A DNA stretch of 64,000 bases from Niastella soli (GTDB lineage: Bacteria; Bacteroidota; Bacteroidia; Chitinophagales; Chitinophagaceae), in NCBI RefSeq assembly GCF_017742245.1, contig NZ_JAGHKO010000002.1, positions 124,001 to 188,000 on the forward strand, read 5' to 3'. How positions within the stretch are numbered: the stretch's first letter is position 1; every line of letters begins with the position of its first letter. Of the stretch, positions 41,829-50,462 are shown piece by piece. The notes below the pieces were generated by a model. The model saw only the letters and a program-made list of their open reading frames with translations. It had not been told where the DNA came from and made no database searches. Position numbers and translations under genes: made by a program.

Positions 41829-42320
41829 CTATTTACCCTTTAACAAGCTAAAAAGATAGGGAACACCTAAAAGAAACAAGAGCCCAATCCCTATGTTAAG
41901 CAGGGTGGTTAACCACCTCTTTTTATATTTCACATCTACTGCCACCGGAAACGCCGTTATACCTGCAACAGCAGTTAACCCTAACACGCCTATAAGGAAA
42001 ATTTTGATCCGGTCTTCATTGGTAGTATACTCCAGTGTGGCTTGTCTGTAGGTTTGAAATATTAGTCCACTAAACAGCACGATCAGGCATCCAAAGATGG
42101 TTAAATAAGCTACGCTTAAAGTTTCATGCTGTTTCAATATTCTTTTAAACACTACATAAAATAACACTTCAAAACACACCAACAAAAACAAACCTGATAT
42201 TGCTTTACCCGCACCGGGAACGTCTTCGGGGAAAAATTCATGCACTACAAAAAAGTTAATAAACAATAGTGCTGTAAAAATAAGCACACACACCAGCAGT
42301 AATTTTCTATGGTCAGGCAT
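41829..42320 (-). CDS. Integral membrane protein of unknown function
   Basis: The 163-residue protein has about five membrane spans (near residues 7-25, 40-60, 68-88, 105-125 and 135-157) and short loops, with no recognised motif. It lies 67 nt downstream of exbD on the same strand and could be co-transcribed with the ExbB/ExbD pair. It is convergent with prmC, 10 nt away. Confidence 0.65.
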   Translation of the reverse strand: MPDHRKLLLVCVLIFTALLFINFFVVHEFFPEDVPGAGKAISGLFLLVCFEVLFYVVFKRILKQHETLSVAYLTIFGCLIVLFSGLIFQTYRQATLEYTTNEDRIKIFLIGVLGLTAVAGITAFPVAVDVKYKKRWLTTLLNIGIGLLFLLGVPYLFSLLKGK

Positions 42321-42387
42321 TAAGAGGGGTTTTAAGATAAGGGGTATAAAAGAAACGGCCCCAACTGGATGTCAGGGCCGGAATAAT

Positions 42388-42789
42388 TTATTTCACTTTC
42401 GTATCTACCAGTAGCGTTGACCGGGCGCCCAGGTCGCGTGCCACCCGCATTACCGCCACCACATTTTCGAGCGGCACCGTTTTATCGGCATTGATCGCAA
42501 TGGTTGCCTGCGAGGAATCCTTCATCACATAGGGCTCTACAAAAGCCTTCATTTCTTCTATAGTTACCTGTTTACCGTTAATGATGTATTCACCGGTAGG
42601 TTTAATATTCACGATAACGGTTTGTTTGGCCTTGGTATCGCTCTTGGCCTTGGGTTGCGATAACTTGATCACATTCGGGTTGGCCAGGGTAGATACGATG
42701 AGGAAGAAGAACAACAGGATGAACAGGATGTCGTTCAACGCACCTGCATGCAATTCCTGATGTCCCTTTAATCTTCTTCTTAAATTCAT
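42388..42789 (-). CDS. exbD: ExbD/TolR-family biopolymer transport protein
   Basis: The 133-residue protein has a short cytosolic start, one membrane span with the key Asp (LNDILFILLFFFLIVS, about residues 17-33) and a periplasmic domain ending in DLGARSTLLVDTKVK. Together with the upstream ExbB-like protein it forms the proton-driven motor that energises TonB (or Tol). The SusC transporter in this window needs such a motor. The gap of 91 nt to exbB contains a short repeat. Confidence 0.92.
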   Translation of the reverse strand: MNLRRRLKGHQELHAGALNDILFILLFFFLIVSTLANPNVIKLSQPKAKSDTKAKQTVIVNIKPTGEYIINGKQVTIEEMKAFVEPYVMKDSSQATIAINADKTVPLENVVAVMRVARDLGARSTLLVDTKVK

Positions 42790-42853
42790 TTATCTGATAA
42801 TTTAAAGCTCTAAAATGTTCGTATTTCCCATAGTCCTGCGCGCCCTAAGCGCC

Positions 42854-42870
42854 CTGAGCGGAGTCGAAGG
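42854..42870. repeat. CTGAGCGGAGTCGAAGG repeat
   Basis: The 17-bp unit lies between exbB and exbD and recurs as CTGAGCGGAGTTGAAGG at 55311-55327. Similar sequences are widely dispersed in bacterial genomes as far as I recall. It can form a weak hairpin. Confidence 0.7.
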
Positions 42871-42880
42871 GCCAATGGGT

Positions 42881-43597
42881 CTATCGGGTTGGTTCCTGTA
42901 AAATATCAATGAACTCTGCACTGGCAGCTTCCATCCGGTTCACGGTTTTATCGATCTGCGCATTCAGGAAATTATATCCTACATACGCCAACAAACCAAT
43001 GATCAAACCCGATGCGGAGGTGATCATTTTTGTATAGATACCACCGGCTATCTGTGCAGGTGTAAACTCACCCGATGCATTGATATTATAGAACAACTGC
43101 AACATCCCGAAGATGGTACCGAGGAACCCGAACATGGGCGCAATACCATACACCAATGACAGTATCGACAGGTTGCGTTCCATTTTATACACTTCGAGTT
43201 TACCTACATTTTCCATGCTTTTTTCAATAGCCTCAATTGGCTTACCTATCCGTTGTAACCCTTTATCGATGATCCGGGCCACAGGGTTGGGCGTATTTTT
43301 TGCCAATGACCGGGCTGCAGATACGTTACCACTAAAGATGTTATCCCGTATTATATACATGAAATTGGGGTCAATGTTACTGGCTTTGCGAATGGCAATA
43401 AGCCGTTCAAAAAAGAAAAATACGGCCAGTACGAACAACAATCCCAACGGGATCATAATAGGTCCACCATTGCCAAGCATGTCCATTACATTCATAACAT
43501 GCTCGCCCTGAGGAGCGCCAGGAGTGGCCGCTTTTTGTAATGAGTCGGCGGTAGCGGTGGTAGCGGGATTGGTAACCTGTAAAAAAAACCAATTCAT
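42881..43597 (-). CDS. exbB: MotA/TolQ/ExbB-family proton channel
   Basis: The 238-residue protein has three membrane spans (about 45-65, 150-172 and 195-215): PIMIPLGLLFVLAVFFFFERLIA, IAPMFGFLGTIFGMLQLF and ITSASGLIIGLLAYVGYNFL. The latter two carry the conserved TolQ/ExbB channel motifs. The N-terminus is extended and rich in Thr, Ala and Pro. It pairs with the downstream exbD. Whether the motor serves TonB or a Tol-like system cannot be decided; the TonB assignment rests on the many TonB-dependent transporters in this phylum. Confidence 0.92.
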   Translation of the reverse strand: MNWFFLQVTNPATTATADSLQKAATPGAPQGEHVMNVMDMLGNGGPIMIPLGLLFVLAVFFFFERLIAIRKASNIDPNFMYIIRDNIFSGNVSAARSLAKNTPNPVARIIDKGLQRIGKPIEAIEKSMENVGKLEVYKMERNLSILSLVYGIAPMFGFLGTIFGMLQLFYNINASGEFTPAQIAGGIYTKMITSASGLIIGLLAYVGYNFLNAQIDKTVNRMEAASAEFIDILQEPTR

Positions 43598-43757
43598 CCA
43601 GATAGTATTTTAAATAATTTGAAAGTAAATCAAAACCAGAATCACAATGGTGTAAATGTAGGCAAATGCGTGCCTAAAACGAATGGACCGATTTAATATT
43701 TCTTAAAAGTTTGCTAATTGAATTACCTCCAGGTTAAAACGAACAGCCAACTAAACG

Positions 43758-44711
43758 TTAATTCTGGCTTAGGTTCTGGCCGCCTTTGTTTGTTTGCTGT
43801 TGTTGCATCATGGCCATGATCTGTTGCATATTTCGTTGCATGCTTTCACTGCTGCCGTCGAGGAAGATGACATTGCCCTTACCCACTTCCGCAAAATTCT
43901 TGATGGCTTCCGTCCACATGCTGAACAGGATCACATTGGTATCGAGATTGGCCTGTTTCATTTGTTCTGCCGCCTGGCTCATACCACGGGCTACTTCTTC
44001 TCTGAACAACGCTACCCCCTGACCGCGCAACTGAGCGGCAACACGTTCAGCCTCAGCCGCAATTTTTATAGAATTACCTTCAGCCTCGGCCGATTTTGTT
44101 TTGGTGATCAATAAAGCCTGGCCTTCATTTTCAGCCGCGGCCTTCAGGTTATTACTGGCCACTACCCTGCTCATACTGTCCATAATGGCTTTATCGAATG
44201 TAATATCGTTTATCTGCAGGTCGAGCAGGTGGTAACCCCACTCTTCCAGCAAATGGTCTATCTGTTCTTTTACGTATTCAACGATCTCTTTACGTAAACC
44301 CAGGATCTCGGCCTGGCGCTTGGTGGCAACGAACGACCGGATGGTACCTTCAATAGTACGGGTGAGCGCCTGCATCAGATCACGCTCGCTTAAAAATTTA
44401 AAGGCTACTTTTTTAATGGTTTCTTCATCGGCATTTTGTACAGCATACAACAGCATACTTTTAAAGTATACATTCGCCTGGTCGGCCGTTACGGCCTGGA
44501 ACTCCATTTCAACAGAACGGTTCTGGATGCTCACCTTGCGGTTGATCTGCTCCAGGAAGGGTATTAAAAAATTCAGGCCAGGCCGTAATACCCGGCGGTA
44601 GCTGCCAAACATGGTAACCACCCCCACAAAACCCTGGTTAATTGTTTTTAATCCCGCAAACAGGAAGAGGATAATTATAATGACATACCAATAGGACGCT
44701 AGCAAATCCAT
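43758..44711 (-). CDS. SPFH/Band 7 (stomatin-like) membrane protein
   Basis: The 317-residue protein has an N-terminal membrane anchor (about 5-22, YWYVIIIILFLFAGL), an SPFH domain (about 25-200, INQGFVGVVTMFGSYRRVLRPGLNF), a helical stretch rich in Ala and Glu (AEAEGNSIKIAAEAERVA) and a Gln/Met-rich tail (MQQIMAMMQQQQTNKGG). It resembles QmcA/stomatin-type scaffolds that oligomerise on membranes and often regulate proteases. No NfeD partner is adjacent. A TATCTTTC box (44735-44728) lies 16 nt upstream of the ATG. Confidence 0.92.
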   Translation of the reverse strand: MDLLASYWYVIIIILFLFAGLKTINQGFVGVVTMFGSYRRVLRPGLNFLIPFLEQINRKVSIQNRSVEMEFQAVTADQANVYFKSMLLYAVQNADEETIKKVAFKFLSERDLMQALTRTIEGTIRSFVATKRQAEILGLRKEIVEYVKEQIDHLLEEWGYHLLDLQINDITFDKAIMDSMSRVVASNNLKAAAENEGQALLITKTKSAEAEGNSIKIAAEAERVAAQLRGQGVALFREEVARGMSQAAEQMKQANLDTNVILFSMWTEAIKNFAEVGKGNVIFLDGSSESMQRNMQQIMAMMQQQQTNKGGQNLSQN

Positions 44712-44740
44712 AAGATTAAATTTTAATGAAAGATAGCGAT

Positions 44741-44853
44741 TAGTTGACGAGTTGACAAGTTGATAAGGGTTGACAGGATGATAGGGTTGATATAGTTGAT
44801 TTAGGAAGTAAGAGGTAAGAAGTAGGATGTTGACAAGTTAACAGGTTGACACG
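44741..44853 (+). repeat. GTTGAC/GTTGAT 8-9-bp repeats
   Basis: GTTGACGA, GTTGACAA, GTTGATAAGG, GTTGACAGG, ATGATAGG, GTTGATATA and GTTGATTTA follow in tandem, then GTTGACAAG, GTTAACAG, GTTGACAC. Here they lie between two divergent genes, not behind a stop codon. Confidence 0.85.
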
Positions 44854-44854
44854 T

Positions 44855-44957
44855 TTGCTGTCTGCTGTCTGCCGTCTGCCGTCTGCCGTCTGCCGTCTGC
44901 CGTTTTCCCACTGCCGATTGCCAGCCAGCCCCGACTTGTCGGGGATTCACGGCTGCC
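44855..44957. repeat. CTGCCGT heptamer array followed by the 40-bp palindrome unit
   Basis: Ten 7-bp units (TTGCTGT, CTGCTGT, five CTGCCGT, TTTCCCA, CTGCCGA, TTGCCAG) lead into the palindrome CCCCGACTTGTCGGGG (44929-44944). The last heptamer is the first part of the 40-bp unit 44918-44957, which differs at two positions from the copy at 61473-61512. Confidence 0.92.
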
Positions 44958-44964
44958 TTTTTCT

Positions 44965-44972
44965 TAACTTTG
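44965..44972 (+). promoter_or_regulatory. -7 box of the YpdA-like gene, 5 nt before the ATG
   Basis: TAACTTTG, a full match to TAnnTTTG, ends 5 nt before the ATG at 44978. No -33 element is visible: the expected place is taken by the palindrome unit. Confidence 0.6.
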
Positions 44973-44977
44973 GCGCA

Positions 44978-45961
44978 ATGAGCTCAACCAATCAATTCGA
45001 CATTATTATAATAGGTGGTGGCCCTATCGGTTTGGCCTGTGCCCTGGAAGCAAAAAAAGCCGGTTTGCACTATTGTATCCTGGAAAAAGGCTGTCTTACC
45101 AATTCACTATACAACTACCCGCTGAATATGACCTTTTTTTCTACTTCTGAAAAACTGGAAATTGGCGGTATTCCCTTTGTAAGCAATAATATTAAACCTA
45201 CCCGGCCCGAAGCGCTGGAATATTATCGGCGGGTAGCTACCAGTAATAAACTTACCATTCACCTGCAGGAAGAAGTTAAATTCATTGCTGCCCTCGATGG
45301 TAAATACCAGATCATCACCACTAAACAAACATATGTTTCAAAGTTTGTTGTGATCGCAACTGGTTTTTATGATATCCCCAACACTATGAATATTCCTGGT
45401 GAGGACCTCCCTAAAGTAGTGCATTACTATAAAGACCCGCATTTTTATGCCATGACAAAAGTAGTGGTCGTAGGCGCCAACAATTCAGCGGTTGATGCAG
45501 CCCTGGAAACCTGGCGTAAAGGTGCCGAAGTCACCATGGTCATACGCGAAGAGGGAATTGGCAAAAGGGTGAAATACTGGGTAAAACCCGATATTGAAAA
45601 CCGCATCAAAGAGGGCAGTGTAACCGCTTATACCCATTCCTCCTTAATGAACATTCGCGAAAAGGAAGTAGATATTCTTACTCCTGAAGGCATAGTTACC
45701 ATCGACAACGATTATGTGATTGCCATGACCGGCTATCAACCTAATTTCGATCTGTTACGGGATACAGGCATTCAGTTATCGGCAGATGAAGTGCTGCAAC
45801 CTGCCTATGATCCTGAAACCATGGAAACCAACTTACCCAATGTTTATCTGGCCGGTGTGGTTTGCGGTGGTATGAACACCCATGTGTGGTTTATTGAAAA
45901 TAGCCGCATTCATGCGGAGATGATCATGAAGTCAATTAAGAAAAAGGCCCTCCTACGCTAA
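44978..45961 (+). CDS. YpdA-like flavoprotein (putative bacillithiol-disulfide reductase)
   Basis: The 327-residue protein has two nucleotide-binding motifs, FDIIIIGGGPIGLACALEA (about 7-25) for FAD and VVVVGANNSAVDAAL (about 163-177) for NADPH, and the C-terminal NVYLAGVVCGGMNTHVWFIEN. This is the pattern of YpdA, thought to reduce bacillithiol disulfide. Whether this organism makes bacillithiol cannot be seen here. The ATG at 44978 is chosen because the upstream frame is translated repeat DNA (CRLPSAV). Confidence 0.9.
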   Translation: MSSTNQFDIIIIGGGPIGLACALEAKKAGLHYCILEKGCLTNSLYNYPLNMTFFSTSEKLEIGGIPFVSNNIKPTRPEALEYYRRVATSNKLTIHLQEEVKFIAALDGKYQIITTKQTYVSKFVVIATGFYDIPNTMNIPGEDLPKVVHYYKDPHFYAMTKVVVVGANNSAVDAALETWRKGAEVTMVIREEGIGKRVKYWVKPDIENRIKEGSVTAYTHSSLMNIREKEVDILTPEGIVTIDNDYVIAMTGYQPNFDLLRDTGIQLSADEVLQPAYDPETMETNLPNVYLAGVVCGGMNTHVWFIENSRIHAEMIMKSIKKKALLR

Positions 45962-45962
45962 A

Positions 45963-46064
45963 GCTTCGGCGGGCGAAGCAGACGGCAGTGGGCAATAGGC
46001 AATGGGACATCCGCAGACGGCAACCTTGTCAACCAGTTAACGTGTCAACGTATTAACCTATCAA
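45963..46064. repeat. Repeat mosaic between two convergent genes
   Basis: It holds a small hairpin GCTTCGGCGGGCGAAGC (45965-45981), heptamers GGCAGTG, GGCAATA, GGCAATG, then GCAGACGGCAA, and GTCAACCAGTTAACGTGTCAAC-type units, in pieces. On the minus strand the last part reads TAGTTGATAGGTTAATACG and begins in the stop codon of the OmpA gene. Confidence 0.8.
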
Positions 46065-47204
46065 CTACTCCCTCCTATAAACAAAGATCTCCACCCTTCT
46101 ATTCTTCTTCCTTCCCGAAGAAGTTTTATTGCTGGCTATTGGTTGCGAAAAGGCGTATCCTCTTGCTATAAAGTTTACGCCTAGCGAAGGCACTTTGGTC
46201 ATCAGGTATTGCTTTACTGAAACAGCCCGATTCTGTGACAACTCCTGGTTGTACTGCAGGTTGCCAATACTATCGGTATGCCCTTTCACAACAACAGAAT
46301 CCATAACGCCGGTCATTTTATGCGCGAAGCTATCGAGCAACTCAAAGCTTTTTTTAGATAGTTCAAAACTGGCGGAAACAAAATAAATATCAGGGATGAT
46401 CAGGGTATCGATGTGTTGTACATACGGTATACGGGTGAGGGCCAGTGCTGGCTTTGGTACCGGTGGGTTCTTTAAATGGTTACTGATCATCTTATCTAAA
46501 CGCTCATGCCGGTCATCTGCTTTATAAATACGCCATTTCTCCTGTTCGGCTTCCGTGCAAATCCTCTCATTGGAATTAACCGGTGTCAATGATACTTTAT
46601 CGAGCAGAAACAAATATTCATCCTGGAAATCGGGTTTTAAAGAACCGGTAAAATCTGTTCTTTTAAATAGCCCAATGGTAAGATAGGCTTCATTGCCGGT
46701 TGCAGTATACACAAAATGCACCTTTTGCCATTTGTTCAAAGGTTGCGACAATGCTCCGCCACTTTTTATATACCACCAGACCGGTTGTATGTCGCGGTAG
46801 CTTCTTTGTTCATATAAAAAATCTTCCGCCGAAAAATACACCCCGATGCTATCGAGCACTTTATTGGTGGCGCTTACATAAAAATCTACATTATACTGAC
46901 TGCCTTTTCGCAAACCACATAACAACTGGGTCCTGATAAAATTACGCACGCCCTTTCTGTTCACACTACCTGCTGTAAGCCCTACATAGCGATAGCCATC
47001 GTAGGCAATGCTCATATCCCCATAATAATAATTGGCTTCATGAGAAGTAGCGATCCACGCTTCCGGGGCACAATACTTATGAAATTCGGTGCAAAGATTG
47101 GCGTCTTCAAAACTGCCATTGGCTACCAGATTCTGGGAATTACCGGTAATACCGGCTAACAGCAATACCGAAAAGGCGGGAACGAATGGCAATATTTGTT
47201 TCAT
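46065..47204 (-). CDS. OmpA-family protein, copy 1 of a paralogous pair
   Basis: The 379-residue protein has a signal peptide (to about residue 24, GNSQ), an N-terminal carbohydrate-binding-like beta domain (about 27-210, LVANGSFEDANLCTEF, CAPEAWIATS) and a C-terminal OmpA domain (about 270-379) with VVVKGHTDSIGNLQYNQ and KKNRRVEIFVYRRE, which binds peptidoglycan. It should lie in the periplasm or at the outer membrane. A paralog of exactly the same length lies at 49218-50357, on the other side of a T9SS cargo gene. The stop codon is fused to GTTGATAGG repeats. Confidence 0.88.
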   Translation of the reverse strand: MKQILPFVPAFSVLLLAGITGNSQNLVANGSFEDANLCTEFHKYCAPEAWIATSHEANYYYGDMSIAYDGYRYVGLTAGSVNRKGVRNFIRTQLLCGLRKGSQYNVDFYVSATNKVLDSIGVYFSAEDFLYEQRSYRDIQPVWWYIKSGGALSQPLNKWQKVHFVYTATGNEAYLTIGLFKRTDFTGSLKPDFQDEYLFLLDKVSLTPVNSNERICTEAEQEKWRIYKADDRHERLDKMISNHLKNPPVPKPALALTRIPYVQHIDTLIIPDIYFVSASFELSKKSFELLDSFAHKMTGVMDSVVVKGHTDSIGNLQYNQELSQNRAVSVKQYLMTKVPSLGVNFIARGYAFSQPIASNKTSSGRKKNRRVEIFVYRRE

Positions 47205-47529
47205 GGATTGGTTGACAATGGATTGAACCTAAATTACTTAAAATTGCCGTTCCATGCCTCTTAAACACATTACACATAATTTGATCTGTATCAATAAAAT
47301 TTACACTCATTTGCACATGCAATAAACTGTATATACTTTTACCCCTTCCTACTTTTCCATACATCCTTCGAAAACTGAGCATTTAATCTACGCCCCCCAA
47401 GAAATTTTTCATTCATCCTTTTGAAGAACTCCGATTAGTCTTTTCTACAAGCATGTGCTAGAAAAGTGCTTCCTCCAATTCCTCTGGGCCACCATCCCAT
47501 AATTTTTATTTCATTCAAAACAAAAAGAA
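47205..47529. other. Divergent promoter region without a gene
   Basis: The 325-nt AT-rich spacer separates the OmpA gene (minus) from the T9SS cargo (plus). No repeat module, hairpin of note or full TAnnTTTG match in a good position was found, although promoters for both genes must lie here. Confidence 0.45.
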
Positions 47530-48858
47530 ATGAAAAAGATCTACTCTTTGATCATGGTCTCAGTTATTGCGATTACCACCAATGCCCAATTGATCTTCAA
47601 TGAGGCTTTTCCTTACCCCAATCCTAACCTGGGGACCCAGGGTTCATGGGTACAAAATGGCTCAGGTCAGGATGTGCAAATCACCAGTACCAATCCACTC
47701 ATCTATCCCAATTATCTCAGCGGAGCTGAATATGCCACTGTTGGAGCTGTCAGCGGTACAGATCCCCATAAATTATTGAACCAGGCCATCAGCACCCAAA
47801 ATGCTGACCTTACTATTTATATGAGTTTTGTAGTAAGAGTAACTTCAATGCCGGCGGCGTCTAACGGTACACCTGCCTATAGTATTGCCCTGGAAAATAC
47901 GGCTGACCCTGACCGTCCGTTACGTTTTTATATTGCTTCAGAGCCAGGTAACAGCAACGAAGTGCAGTTTGGTCTTTTAACCGGTAATCTTACCATGGCT
48001 AGCAGGATCGTATGGACACCTACAACTGCCAGTTTTACAACAGGCACCACCTATTTGATCGTGATCCGGTATGATATTTCCAGCGCTCCCGGTAATGACG
48101 ATGACGCTTACTTATGGGTTAACCCCAGTTTGACCTCAGAACCTGCTATTGCTTCTGCCAATATGCAAATACTTGATGTAGTGGAAGCCAACTATGGCAA
48201 TTTGATAAATGCCATTGAACTGAACCAAAACAGTTCAACCACATCGCCCGTTGCAGCCTTTGATGCCATTCGCATCGCTTACGGTCCTAATTCAGCCATT
48301 GCCTGGTTCAATCTCGATCCTGCTGCCTCCAGTCTGCCTGTTGTACTCACCAGCTTTAATGCAACTGAGGATGGCCTGAGCACAAAACTCATCTGGAATA
48401 CCACGCAGGAAAGTGATATTGCGAACTATGTTATTGAAAAAAGCACTGATGGCAGAACGTTCAATGCTATTGGCACGGTAAAAGGCACCAATCAAAAAGC
48501 CTACAGCTTTGTCGATGCCCAGTCTAATGCCGACAACAGCTACTACCGGTTAAAAATGGTTGACCTCGACGGTTCCTTTAAATACAGTTACATCGTTAGT
48601 TTCAGGAGCAAAATGAACATGAATATTTCTTTGTCGCCCAATCCGGTTAAAAACAACCTGATGGTCCAGCACCCGAAAGTGACAACAGAAGGGCATATTC
48701 AAATCATAAGCTTCAATGGCCAGGTAGTAAAAGATCTAAAATTAGCTGCCAATGCAGTTATCTCAAATATTGACATGAGCGGTTTCTCCAACGGATTATA
48801 CCACGTTGAATTTAGGAATGGTTCAGATATGTTTAGTAAGACGGTGATCAAACAATAA
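47530..48858 (+). CDS. Secreted protein with T9SS type A sorting domain
   Basis: The 442-residue protein has a signal peptide (to about residue 19, TNAQ), a jelly-roll-like domain (about 25-260, GSWVQNGSGQDVQIT, rich in Asn and Ser), a LIWNTTQESDIANYVIEKS fibronectin-like segment (about 290-360) and a type A T9SS C-terminal domain (about 370-442) with SLSPNPVKNNLMV and FSNGLYHVEFRN ending in KTVIKQ. It should be exported to the cell surface by the T9SS. It lies between two paralogous OmpA genes, both on the other strand. A terminator follows 19 nt after the stop. Confidence 0.92.
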   Translation: MKKIYSLIMVSVIAITTNAQLIFNEAFPYPNPNLGTQGSWVQNGSGQDVQITSTNPLIYPNYLSGAEYATVGAVSGTDPHKLLNQAISTQNADLTIYMSFVVRVTSMPAASNGTPAYSIALENTADPDRPLRFYIASEPGNSNEVQFGLLTGNLTMASRIVWTPTTASFTTGTTYLIVIRYDISSAPGNDDDAYLWVNPSLTSEPAIASANMQILDVVEANYGNLINAIELNQNSSTTSPVAAFDAIRIAYGPNSAIAWFNLDPAASSLPVVLTSFNATEDGLSTKLIWNTTQESDIANYVIEKSTDGRTFNAIGTVKGTNQKAYSFVDAQSNADNSYYRLKMVDLDGSFKYSYIVSFRSKMNMNISLSPNPVKNNLMVQHPKVTTEGHIQIISFNGQVVKDLKLAANAVISNIDMSGFSNGLYHVEFRNGSDMFSKTVIKQ

Positions 48859-48877
48859 GAAGTAACCTCTTTTTGAT

Positions 48878-48909
48878 AAAAAGCCATCGGAATGCCGGTG
48901 GCTTTTTTT
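48878..48909 (+). terminator. Rho-independent terminator of the T9SS type A gene
   Basis: AAAAAGCCATCGG pairs with CCGGTGGCTTTTT (13 bp, one G-T pair) around AATG, followed by more T residues. A heptamer array begins on the next base. Confidence 0.92.
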
Positions 48910-49056
48910 GGCAATAGGCAGTGGGCAATGGGCAATGGGTTCTCGTAATTTGAGACTCGTTCAGACGGCAAACGGCAGACGGCAGACGGCAAACGGCAGA
49001 CGGCAGACGGCAAACGGCAGACGGCAGACGGCAAACGGCAAACGGCAGACGGCAAA
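48910..49056. repeat. GGCAATG array and 13-unit CGGCAGA/CGGCAAA array
   Basis: Four units (GGCAATA, GGCAGTG, GGCAATG, GGCAATG; 48910-48937) abut the terminator. Then TCTCGTAATTTGAGACTCG, and 13 uninterrupted units of CGGCAGA or CGGCAAA (48966-49056, 91 bp). The unit is that of the perfect 17-unit array at 35974. Confidence 0.95.
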
Positions 49057-49155
49057 CTCATTTCGTCTCGCCTTCGGCTCACCCTCTATTTCACCAAAAC
49101 TCATCGATCTTATTAACCCTCGAATCTCCACCTTTCCCCCTTCAATCCTTCTTAT

Positions 49156-49217
49156 CACCCCTATCAACCCAGTCAACTCTATCAACTACTTGTTAACTGG
49201 TTAACTGATCAACTCTA
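49156..49217 (-). repeat. GTTGAY repeats behind the second OmpA gene
   Basis: On the minus strand GATTGATAGAG, GTTGATCAG, TTAACCAG, TTAACAAG, TAGTTGATAGAG and GTTGACTGGG follow in tandem. The first repeat contains the TGA stop codon of the OmpA gene. Confidence 0.8.
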
Positions 49218-50357
49218 TCAATCCTCCTTCCTATACAAAATGATCTCTACGCGCCTATTCATCTGTCTGCCCTTTGGAGTTTTATTACTGGCCACTGGTC
49301 GCAGATAGGCAAAGCCGCGGGTGGTGGTTTTTTCCTGTAATCCCTGTACTTTATTGTTTAGATAATCCTTTACCGATATGGCACGGTTCAGTGATAAGGC
49401 TTCATTATAAGCCAGCTTACCAATGCTATCGGTATGTCCTTCCACCACCATGGAATCGATCGCAGGTAATGATAAGCGGCTGGCAAAACTGTCGAGCACA
49501 TGAAAACTAACCGGTGATAACTGGTAGCTGGCCGTAGCAAAAAAGATATCAGGAATAATAAGCGTATCGATATGCTGGGTCCTTCGCTGAATTGTTTTTG
49601 GCAGGGGAGTTACCGGAGGCGGATTGTGGCGATACAAATAGACCTTCCTTTCCAAATAACTATGCCGTTCGTTCTCGGCATAAATGGCCTGCTTTACACT
49701 ATCGGCCTGCATACATAATTTCTCTTTGGGATCAACTGGTATTAACGCTACTTCATCGAGAAAGAAATAATAATCATTGCGATATTCTGTGAACCTGATA
49801 CCGCTGTAATCGTTCCGTTTAAAATTACCAATGGTAACAAAACCCTCGGTACCATTTGCTGTATACAGCCATTCTACTTGCTGCCATAACCCCGGATTGA
49901 TCGTTGTATCCATTCCATCCAGGCTCCATAATTGTGGTGTAATGAGCTTGAAGAACTTTTTCTCGTATAAAAAATCCTGTTCGGAAAAATAGGCCCCGAG
50001 GCTATCCAGGATATCGTGCTGGGCACGTACCCACATGGAGAGTTTATATTGATGACCGGCCTGCAAACCACATAACAACCGGCCACGTATAAAATTTCGT
50101 ACACCCTTAGGGTAAAGACTACCTGCAGTCAGTCCCACATAATGGGTGCCTTCATGCGCTTTTACAGCCTGCTGCTGGGAGGCATCGAAATAATAATTGG
50201 CATTTAATGAAGTAGCGATCCACGCTTCGGGTGCACAGTTCTTATTATATTCCGTGCATATATTTTCATCTTCAAAACCACCATTGGCAAGTAGGTTTTG
50301 AGAACGTGCCACACTGGTGGATAACAACAGGATACAGGAAACAAATAGATATTTCAT
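49218..50357 (-). CDS. OmpA-family protein, copy 2 of a paralogous pair
   Basis: This 379-residue protein matches copy 1 (46065-47204) in length and layout: signal peptide (to about residue 19, ARSQ), N-terminal LLANGGFEDENICTEY and CAPEAWIATSLNANYYFD, RNFIRGRLLCGLQAGHQYKL, and the C-terminal OmpA domain with MVVEGHTDSIGKLAYNE and RQMNRRVEIILYRKED. The two clearly come from a duplication but have diverged over most of their length, so the event is not recent. Role inferred as an envelope anchor or peptidoglycan-linked surface protein. Confidence 0.88.
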   Translation of the reverse strand: MKYLFVSCILLLSTSVARSQNLLANGGFEDENICTEYNKNCAPEAWIATSLNANYYFDASQQQAVKAHEGTHYVGLTAGSLYPKGVRNFIRGRLLCGLQAGHQYKLSMWVRAQHDILDSLGAYFSEQDFLYEKKFFKLITPQLWSLDGMDTTINPGLWQQVEWLYTANGTEGFVTIGNFKRNDYSGIRFTEYRNDYYFFLDEVALIPVDPKEKLCMQADSVKQAIYAENERHSYLERKVYLYRHNPPPVTPLPKTIQRRTQHIDTLIIPDIFFATASYQLSPVSFHVLDSFASRLSLPAIDSMVVEGHTDSIGKLAYNEALSLNRAISVKDYLNNKVQGLQEKTTTRGFAYLRPVASNKTPKGRQMNRRVEIILYRKED

Positions 50358-50462
50358 ACGACTATGGTTATATGATACAAGCGCTGGTTACAGGTATGCA
50401 TTGGCACCTGTAACCAGACGCTGTCACTTTTCCACTACTATCTACCTGCTGGTTTTATAAAA

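Noticed and set aside
44846-44977. Longer N-terminus of the YpdA-like protein
   Set aside because: It consists of translated heptamers and the palindrome unit. The promoter box lies inside it, so the ATG at 44978 is the start.
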